64,000 nt of DNA from Panulirus ornatus (lineage: Eukaryota; Arthropoda; Malacostraca; Decapoda; Palinuridae), in contig NC_092230.1 of the NCBI RefSeq assembly GCF_036320965.1, forward strand, positions 46,394,094-46,458,093, given 5' to 3'. The first letter of the stretch is position 1. Every line of letters starts with the position of its first letter. Below, piece after piece: positions 56,437-64,000 of this stretch. Both the position numbers and the translations under genes were made by a program. Under the pieces are notes generated by a model. That model was not told the DNA's origin and did not search any database. It was given only the letters and a program-made list of their open reading frames with translations.

Positions 56437-58593
56437 CTTTGTCGCTGTCTCCCGCGTTTGCGAGGTAGCGCGAGGAAACAGACGAAAGAAATGGCCCAAC
56501 CCCCATACACACGTACATACACACGTCCACACACGCAAATATACATACCTACACAGCTTTCCATGGTTTACCCCAGACGCTTCACATGCCTTGATTCAAT
56601 CCACTGACAGCACGTCAACCCCTGTATACCACATCGCTCCAATTCACTCTATTCCTTGCCCTCCTTTCACCCTCCTGCATGTTCAGGCCCCGATCACACA
56701 AAATCTTTTTCACTCCATCTTTCCACCTCCAATTTGGTCTCCCTCTTCTCCTCGTTCCCTCCACCTCCGACACATATATCCTCTTGGTCAATCTTTCCTC
56801 ACTCATTCTCTCCATGTGCCCAAACCATTTCAAAACACCCTCTTCTGCTCTCTCAACCACGCTCTTTTTATTTCCACACATCTCTCTTACCCTTACGTTA
56901 CTTACTCGATCAAACCACCTCACACCACACATTGTCCTCAAACATCTCATTTCCAGCACATCCATCCTCCTGCGCACAACTCTATCCATAGCCCACGCCT
57001 CGCAACCATACAACATTGTTGGAACCACTATTCCTTCAAACATACCCATTTTTTGCTTTCCGAGATAATGTTCTCGACTTCCACACATTTTTCAAGGCTC
57101 CCAAAATTTTCGCCCCCTCCCCCACCCTATGATCCACTTCCGCTTCCATGGTTCCATCCGCTGACAGATCCACTCCCAGATATCTAAAACACTTCACTTC
57201 CTCCAGTTTTTCTCCATTCAAACTCACCTCCCAATTGACTTGACCCTCAACCCTACTGTACCTAATAACCTTGCTCTTATTCACATTTACTCTTAACTTT
57301 CTTCTTCCACACACTTTACCAAACTCAGTCACCAGCTTCTGCAGTTTCTCACATGAATCAGCCACCAGCGCTGTATCATCAGCGAACAACAACTGACTCA
57401 CTTCCCAAGCTCTCTCATCCCCAACAGACTTCATACTTGCCCCTCTTTCCAGGACTCTTGCATTTACCTCCCTAACAACCCCATCCATAAACAAATTAAA
57501 CAACCATGGAGACATCACACACCCCTGCCGCAAACCTACATTCACTGAGAACCAATCACTTTCCTCTCTTCCTACACGTACACATGCCTTACATCCTCGA
57601 TAAAAACTTTTCACTGCTTCTAACAACTTGCCTCCCACACCATATATTCTTAATACCTTCCACAGAGCATCTCTATCAACTCTATCATATGCCTTCTCCA
57701 GATCCATAAATGCTACATACAAATCCATTTGCTTTTCTAAGTATTTCTCACATACATTCTTCAAAGCAAACACCTGATCCACACATCCTCTACCACTTCT
57801 GAAACCGCACTGCTCTTCCCCAATCTGATGCTCTGTACATGCCTTCACCCTCTCAATCAATACCCTCCCATATAGTTTACCAGGAATACTCAACAAACTT
57901 ATACCTCTGTAATTTGAGCACTCACTCTTATCCCCTTTGCCTTTGTACAATGGCACTATGCACGCATTCCGCCAATCCTCAGGCACCTCACCATGAGTCA
58001 TACATACATTAAATAACCTTACCAACCAGTCAACAATACAGTCACCCCCTTTTTTAATAAATTCCACTGCAATACCATCCAAACCCGCTGCCTTGCCGGC
58101 TTTCATCTTCCGCAAAGCTTTTACTACCTCTTCTCTGTTTACCAAATCATTTTCCCTAACCCTCTCACTTTGCACACCACCTCGACCAAAACACCCTATA
58201 TCTGCCACTCTGTCATCAGACACATTCAACAAACCTTCAAAATACTCATTCCATCTCCTTCTCACATCACCACTACTTGTTATCACCTCCCCATTTACGC
58301 CCTTCACTGAAGTTCCCATTTGCTCCCTTGTCTTACGCACCCTATTTACCTCCTTCCAGAACATCTTTTTATTCTCCCTAAAATTTACTGATAGTCTCTC
58401 ACCCCAACTCTCATTTGCCCTTTTTTTCACCTCTTGCACCTTTCTCTTGACCTCCTGTCTCTTTCTTTTATACTTCTCCCACTCAATTGCATTTTTTCCC
58501 TGCAAAAATCGTCCAAATGCCTCTCTCTTCTCTTTCACTAATACTCTTACTTCTTCATCCCACCACTCACTACCCTTTCTAAACAGCCCACCT
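56404..58593 (-). mobile_element. RTE LINE copy, young subfamily, just upstream of the zinc-finger gene
   Basis: Minus strand: A tail (T-run 56407-56433), the short UTR with the shared ~255-base deletion, then the ORF back to GLFRKGSEWWDEEVRVLVKEK at the truncated 5' end near 58590. Nearly identical to the 50.1-kb copy along its length, with scattered substitutions. One extra T near 57050 ('ccattttttgc' for 'ccatttttgc') breaks the frame. Target duplication not clear. Confidence 0.87.
57036..58538 (-). pseudogene. RTE reverse transcriptase ORF, frameshifted
   Basis: 500 open codons from the linker (EAFGRFLQGKNAIEWEKY) through all reverse transcriptase motifs, including FMDLEKAYDRVDRDALW and LLFADDTALVADS, ending AKNGYV because of the single-base insertion near 57050. 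The rest of the protein (MGMFEGIVVPTMLYGCEAWA to NWSDVVYRG) continues in another frame (57088-56615). Differences from the 50.1-kb ORF include K for E after WEKY, I for V in RVLIER, V for G in SRVEG and A for V in LSADGT. Confidence 0.85.
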
Positions 58594-58929
58594 GTACTTG
58601 AAAAAATCTTTCAATAGTGAGTAGTAATGTTAACGTGAGATTGTTTTTAGGTCTTTTAATGTTTAAGTGATAATTTAGACCTTTGATCAAATTGGCAAGG
58701 ACAAAATGAGAATACTAAGAGTTCTTATGTTGTATTGTTAAAACATGGCTAAACCTTTCTCTGACATATTGGTTTCTTTCATAGAAAAGAGAATAAAGTG
58801 AAAATAAATATACTACACTTTACACTTTATCTGATGATACAAAGCATGTTAAGAGAAAAGAAATAATGATAATACCAACACAAAGCTAATTTATCTTAAA
58901 TAAGCATTCGTCCTCAACACCTGTATCCT

Positions 58930-59480
58930 TATCTAGAAATGAGTCTTGGGGCAATCATGGATAGCAATGGTTAAGGGCGCATTGAGGAAGCAAGAGTGAA
59001 CTGAGAAAGGTCTCTAAGGGGAAATATAGCAAAGTTCTGTGTTATGGATGTGTTGAATGGATGCTAGGCGTGGGCCCTAGTTGGCAATGTACATAGGGTG
59101 AATGTGCTGGAAATAAAATGTTGTAGGACAATATGTAGTGTGAAGAGAATCGATCGAATAAGAAATGTTAGGGTAAGAGAGACATGTGGTTGTAAGAGGA
59201 GTCTGCATGAGAGAGATGAATAAGGTGTACTGAAATGATAGTAAATATGGAGAGTTCGAGTGAAGAGAGATTTACCAAGAGGGTATACATATAGGAAGTG
59301 GAAGAACAAGGAATTTAAAAAAAAAAAAACATGGAGGAGGTGGAAAGATGGAGTAAAAGATACTGAAAGTGTTCGGGAATGAACACGCAGGAGGGTGTGG
59401 GGCATGCATGGGATACAGTGAACTGGAGCAATTTGTATGCAGGGGGCGACGTGTGAACTCCTTTGAACTGGGAAGTTCTT
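58930..59480 (+). mobile_element. Degenerate RTE C-terminal fragment
   Basis: Plus strand keeps 'gtgaatgtgctggaaataaa', 'tgtaggacaatatgtagtgt', 'aagaaatgttagggtaagag', 'ttaccaagagggtataca' and 'gatggagtaaaagata' in family order, with indels and an A-run at ~59320. Preceding bases (58930-59030) may be the AADGT region. No open frame remains. Confidence 0.65.
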
Positions 59481-61857
59481 TGACGAGTCTGTATTATCAG
59501 TTATACGCTTTCACCAAATAAACTAATCTGTTACACAAGGGTCCCCATTTATCGCACATTCGTGTCTGTTTCATCCTTGTGTTATCCAATATTTCACTAT
59601 GGAAACAAGGGGCGTGTATCTTGTATTTGCTGTCTGACGTAGTTCAGGTTTCATGGAGTTTCATATCATGAAAGAAGGTCGAGAATCTCACAAGTGTAAC
59701 AGATTCTTATATCTCGTACAACTTGATTTGATTTGGCGTTAACTTCCGGTGATTTTACAGAAACAATGGAAAGAGAGTTTGTATTATAGTATCATACACA
59801 ACAAAGCGACACCAATTACTTTTACTGACTCAGATTTCGAATAGTTTGAAGCTGCTTCATTGAAACTTTTGAAATGCGGAAATAGAATCCAAGGATTATA
59901 TAGTATAATAACTTTGAGTCATGACTGTATATCATTTGATATGGTTTAAGACTGCCGGTAACTAAGGAAGTAAATAAAAAAGATCATACCAATCATATCT
60001 CGGGGAAAGATTCGCCAGGTTTAACAAATTATTTGACCAAAAACATTTTATATTTTTTTTTCCAGCTGACCTACCTAGTGTAGCTTGTACTGCTATCCAT
60101 CGAGTGTACTAGGGGGGAAAAATTGGATCAGAGGTTCGAATTCCGGGTCGGGAGTCGGGAACTCCGAGTCCGAAGCAGTAGTGAAACAGCTGCTCATCGT
60201 AATCGGTTCGAGGAGTGATCGAACCACGTCCTTACTACCTTTTGGATTATCACCTCCCTCACAAATTACTGGTTATGGCGCTCTTAACCAGGCTTTTCCA
60301 TAGTTTCAAGGTACGAGTTTGAAGAATGGCGACATGTATGAATATGCATACATCACTCTTACCAAGAAGTTCACGGTAAATAAGAAAGTTGCCGGACGGC
60401 AAACAATATCAGTGGATTTTCAACAAAAGAAGTAATTTAGAATAAGAGTCGGGAGATAAATCATGAGGTAACCCTGTGGTTTGAGGAATAGGGATGGCTC
60501 AAAGGTTAGGGGAAATGTGCGGTATCAGGTTATTTTGCCGACTGATCGGCACTGGTGGGTCATGTCTAAGATCTATATCAAGATTCATAAGAATATCAAA
60601 TTATCGGTGTCACGTGCACAAAGTACTCTGGGTGCTGAGGAGAGCTCATACCCATTGCTTTCATAGGGAAAGTGATGGAATAAAACAGTTTATACCCTAG
60701 TGTCTAACCCAGAGGTGTTGCAAGGGAAGGTTGACCCTCCCATATCAACCTAAAGACAAAACAATTACTATACTGTGAACACTGGGTAAAACTTAGTGAA
60801 ACGAATGGGGATTTAGCTGTTTAGTTATACATTGCACATTTGGAAACCAGCTGTGGATGTGTACTTTTGTTCCGTAATGGTAGCAATGTTGGTCACAGTT
60901 AAGCTTTGCATGGAAACTAACTTGATTTATATAGTTTGTTGTGATAACAGTGACACTTGTGGACCAGAAATATGATTTTATATTTTACAGAGCAAGGTTA
61001 GATAAGATTTTAGTGGTTACGTACATTAGGGAAAATACACAGTGGAGTAACGGAAAACTAGGTAATACACTAGTAAATTCATCTCAGTTGTGCTACCCAA
61101 GTTTTAATCATGCACATGAACTACAACTATTCTGTAGGAAAACCAGTATGATGCAATTCTTGAAAAGGTATTGTAGACTAAATTGAAACATAACCAATCC
61201 AGGAAAATGTGGAGGTATAGCAAGAGATATGTATGAGTTAGTTGAATCTGTGGAATCCTCACCTAACTTTTCCTGGCAGCTGAAATTTATGTAATTTTCA
61301 ACATTACTTGAAATAGATGTGCTAATCTCATTTTACATTACCAAATGATATAAATATTCTCAATGAGACTCGGTTAGCTATGCAATGTAACCCTCATAAG
61401 CTAGAATATATACAAATTCCTTTATCCAATTCTTATAATTTCCAATTTTCATACGATAAATGTCCTATGTATGAGAGCATAGATTTACATATTTATATCA
61501 TTTTCATAAACATGTTTTCAGTAGTGTCTATGTGTATAGTACAGCCTGAAATATATTGTGTGGGCAAAGGAATACCTTTGTCCTGGCAGATGAAGTAGGT
61601 TTCCTAATGATTTGAATGTCCTTTTCTTGAAACAAATTTACAGCATTATACCAGTTGCAACACTTTAATTAATGTGTTGTGAACTTTTCTAATGAATAAG
61701 TATTCCCAAAGCAACCAAACCAGCAGTACAGTGTATCCCTTCTTATGCTAAAATTTATACACATTTTACTATTCAGATACGAGAAAATTTTTCTCTTACC
61801 AGTGAAATATGTTCTACTATTTATATACATGTACTATTACATATATTTACGTATTCA
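59481..61857. other. Intergenic or intron, one weak exon candidate
   Basis: No repeat family recognised. A plus-strand frame from an ATG at 60494 reads MAQRLGEMCGIRLFCRLI, Arg- and Cys-rich with few acidic residues as in mitochondrial presequences. It could be a first exon of the gene ending at 63819, but I found no way to link them. Confidence 0.3.
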
Positions 61858-63426
61858 TACTGTATAATAAAGCTATAAGCTCACACCTCGCATCAGCAAG
61901 GTAGCGCCAGGAAACAGATGAAGAATGGCCCATCCACTCATGTACAGGTATACATACGTAAACACCCATATACATATATATACATATACACATGGATTGT
62001 TGATTTGCCACGATGTCTTCATCATACACATGTACATATTCATACTTGCCTTCATCCATTCCTATCGATATACACATGTACATAATTCATACTTGCTGCC
62101 TTTATTCATTCCTGTCGCGACCCCGACACACATGAAATGACAACCCCCTCCCCCCGCATGTGTGCGAGGTAGCGCTAGGAAAAGAACAAAGGCCACATTC
62201 GTTCACACTCAGTCTGTAGCTGTCATGTATAATGCACCAAAACTACAGCTCCCTTTACACATCCAGGCCCCACAAAACTTTCCATGGTTTACCCCAGAAG
62301 CTTCACATGCCCTGGTTCAATCCGTTGACAGCACGTCGACCCCGGTATACCACATTGTTCCAATTCAATTCCTTGCACGCCTTTCATCCTCCTGCATGTT
62401 CAGGCCCCGATCGTTCAAAATCTTTTTCACTCCATCTTTCCACCTCCAGTTTGGTCTCCCACTTCTCCTTATTCCCTCCACCTCTGACACATATATCCTC
62501 TTTGTCAATCTTTCCTCACTCATTCTCTCCATGTGAACAAACCATTTCAAAACACCCTCTTCTGCTCTCTCAACCACACTTTTCATTACCACACATTTCT
62601 CTTACCCTTTCATTACTTACTCGATCAAACCACCTAACACCACACATTGTCCTCAAACATCTCATTTCCAACACATCCACCCTCTGCACAATTCTATCTA
62701 TAGCCCACGCCTCGCAACCATATAACATTGTTGGAACCACTATTCCTTCAAACACCCATTTTTGCTTTCCGAGATAATGTCCTTGTCTTCCACACATTTT
62801 TCAGTGCCCCACAACGCTCCCAGAACTTTCAGCCCCTCCCCCACCCTGTGATTCACTTCTGCTTCCATGGTTCCATCAGCTGCCAAATCCACTCCCAGAT
62901 ATGTAAAACACTTCACTTCCTCCAGTTTATCTCCATTCAAACTTACCTCCCAATTGATTTGTTCCTCAACCCTACTGTACCTAATAACCTTGCTCTTAGT
63001 CACATTTACTCTCAGTTTTCTTTCACACACTGTACCAAACTCAGTCACCAGCTTCTGCAGTTTCTCACCGGAATCAGCCACCAGCACTGTATCATCAGCG
63101 AACAACAACTGACTCACTTCCCAAGCTCTCTCATCAACAACAGACTGCATACTTGCCCCTCTCTCCAAACCTCTTGGATTCACCTCCCTAACAACCCCAT
63201 CCATAAACAAATTAAACAACCGTGGAGACATCACGCACCCCTGGTGCAAACCAACATTCACTGAGAACCAATCACTTTCCTCTCTTCCTACTCGTACTTA
63301 TGCCTTACATCCTCGATAAAAACTTTTCACTGCTTCTAACAACTTACCTCCCACACCATATATTCTTAATACCTTCCACAGAGCATCTCTATTAACTCTA
63401 TCATATGCCTTCTCCAGATCCATAAG
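61858..63426 (-). mobile_element. 5'-truncated RTE LINE, long 3' UTR subfamily
   Basis: Minus strand: UTR at 61870-62330 (with both GGCC/TACCTCGC motifs and a TATACATA-rich middle), C-terminus with VNWNNVVYRG, GLNMQEDERRARN, KRIYVSEVEGIRRSG and MLYGCEAWAIDR, palm with LLFADDTVLVADS (63100) and LVQG/LHQGCVMSPRLFNLFMDG, up to MDLEKAYDRVNRDALWKVL near 63425. Several small indels break the frame (e.g. 62580, 62690, 62750). It ends head-on against a plus-strand fragment of the same family. Confidence 0.8.
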
Positions 63427-63720
63427 TAAGTAAAAGAGATTTGCGGTAATAAAAAGAGTGTATTTGAGAGAGCAGAGGAGGGTGTGTTGAAATGGTATGG
63501 TCACATGGAGAGAATGAGCGAGGAAAGATTGACAAAGAGGATATATGTGCCAGAGGTAGAGGGAAGAAGGAGAAGCAGGAGACCAAATTGGAGGTGGAAG
63601 GATGGAGTGAAAAAGATTTTGATCGATCGGGGCCTGAACATACAGGAGGGTGAAAGGCATGCAAGGAATAGAGTGAATTGGAACGATGTAGTATACCGGG
63701 GTCAACGTGCTGTCAATCAG
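63427..63720 (+). mobile_element. RTE C-terminal fragment, inverted relative to its neighbour
   Basis: Plus strand: 'taagtaaaagagatttgcgg', then EGVLKWYGHMERMSEERLTK, IYVPEVEGRRRSRRPNWRWK, DGVKKILIDRGLNIQEGE and NWNDVVYRGQRAVN. It stops exactly where the family should read 'ggattgaacc' (63716), without 3' UTR or tail. It repeats part of the adjacent minus-strand copy (62340-62600) in inverse orientation. The frame stays open into the downstream host-like exon. Confidence 0.75.
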
Positions 63721-63819
63721 AATAGGAGGCAAAGAAGGTTTGTCCACAAAACTCATCCTTCTACTGCTGATGGTACCTTTAGGGCAGGAATGTTAGGCAG
63801 GTATGATAGAAAAGAATGA
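63721..63819 (+). CDS. Probable terminal exon of an unidentified plus-strand gene
   Basis: After 'gctgtcaatcag' the frame NRRQRRFVHKTHPSTADGTF, RAGMLGRYDRKE ends with TGA at 63817. It is not RTE sequence. It is basic, soluble-looking and ends about 110 bases before an AATAAA, as a last exon would. I cannot name the protein; a small basic mitochondrial or ribosomal protein would fit the composition, but that is a guess. The RTE fragment ends within a few bases of the acceptor, so the acceptor context is unusual (weak pyrimidine tract). The same frame continues upstream into the RTE ORF. Confidence 0.5.
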   Translation, partial: NRRQRRFVHKTHPSTADGTFRAGMLGRYDRKE

Positions 63820-63927
63820 AAGAAAAAGACAAAAAAGGCAGTTGATATATATATATATTAATGAGACTGTTATAAGTTAAAAGTTGTTGGATAAACTCTG
63901 TATGCAAGTTGTTTTTTTAAGCCTATG

Positions 63928-63933
63928 AATAAA
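63928..63933 (+). promoter_or_regulatory. Polyadenylation signal after the 63.7-kb exon
   Basis: AATAAA 109 bases after the TGA, in AT-rich 3' flank with T-rich sequence downstream. It supports 63721-63819 being a last exon. Confidence 0.5.
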
Positions 63934-64000
63934 CATTGGATGTAGTTTGTTAAATAATTGTTTGTAGATATAGAAGATTTAATGTTGGCAATCATTCAAT

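Noticed and set aside
58585..58615. Possible target duplication of the 56.4-kb RTE copy ('aaaaaat' versus 'aaaaaga' at 56398)
   Set aside because: Too short and imperfect to distinguish from chance in A-rich flanks.
60494..60700. 68-codon plus frame from ATG, Arg/Cys-rich
   Set aside because: Presequence-like composition only. No link to the terminal exon at 63.7 kb could be shown, so it is mentioned only as a candidate in the gap entry.
63427..63720. 5' inversion by twin priming of the RTE copy at 61.9-63.4 kb
   Set aside because: The inverted segment is from the 3' half of the ORF and overlaps sequence still present in the minus-strand copy, so it cannot be that copy's displaced 5' end.

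Overview
The window is eukaryotic nuclear DNA: AT-rich, intron-rich and full of decayed transposable elements. The repeat complement suggests an arthropod, most likely a decapod crustacean. The most abundant family is an RTE-type LINE whose 3' end reads 'cgctacctcgctaacgcggg' followed by an A-rich tail, and I recall such repeats from lobster and crayfish genomes. That assignment is inference from memory, not a search. No bacterial operons, rRNA, tRNA genes or CRISPR arrays were seen. || Host genes. (1) 1589-1790 (+) is the terminal coding exon of a peptidyl-tRNA hydrolase 2 gene (PTRH2/Bit1); its 5' exons lie outside the window. (2) A multi-exon C2H2 zinc-finger gene on the minus strand runs from an ATG at 55967 to a stop at 20150, about 35.8 kb. 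I assembled it from splice sites, reading phase and finger geometry. The exons are 55902-55967, 54213-54350, 47072-48914, an optional 15-nt microexon at 40391-40405, 38254-38741, 28837-29062, 27251-27397, 27006-27133, 22472-22591 and 20150-20809. It encodes about 1271 residues (1276 with the microexon): a leucine-rich N-terminus, a long acidic and Ser/Asp-rich region, nine zinc fingers and a Gln-rich tail. Three introns cut through fingers, and in each case splicing restores the C-x2-C or H-x3-H spacing. (3) 63721-63819 (+) looks like the last exon of another gene, with AATAAA downstream. (4) 34401-34605 (-) is a coding-like exon of unknown parentage. || Layout. 0-10 kb: end of PTRH2, then LINE, Tigger-like and SINE relics. 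10.1-19.4 kb: a diverged tandem array of a ~300-bp unit, apparently with a ~2.13-kb (7-unit) higher-order repeat, interrupted by SINE-like copies, an RTE LINE with a 13-bp target duplication, a 970-bp Tigger-like element with a TA duplication, and another RTE copy. 20-56 kb: the zinc-finger gene, with introns filled by RTE and Jockey/CR1-like LINE fragments in both orientations. 56.4-64 kb: upstream flank with a young RTE copy about 440 bp before the ATG, an intergenic stretch, inverted RTE fragments and the terminal exon at 63.7 kb. || RTE copies. The best preserved is at 50108-52593 (-): a 758-aa open frame with an intact FADD catalytic motif, 5'-truncated in the endonuclease, poly(A)-tailed and flanked by a ~10-bp duplication. 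Three copies (18.4, 50.1 and 56.4 kb) share one ~255-bp deletion in the 3' UTR and form a young subfamily. The RTE 3' UTR carries a motif twice that also occurs in the SINE-like repeat, suggesting a LINE/SINE partnership.
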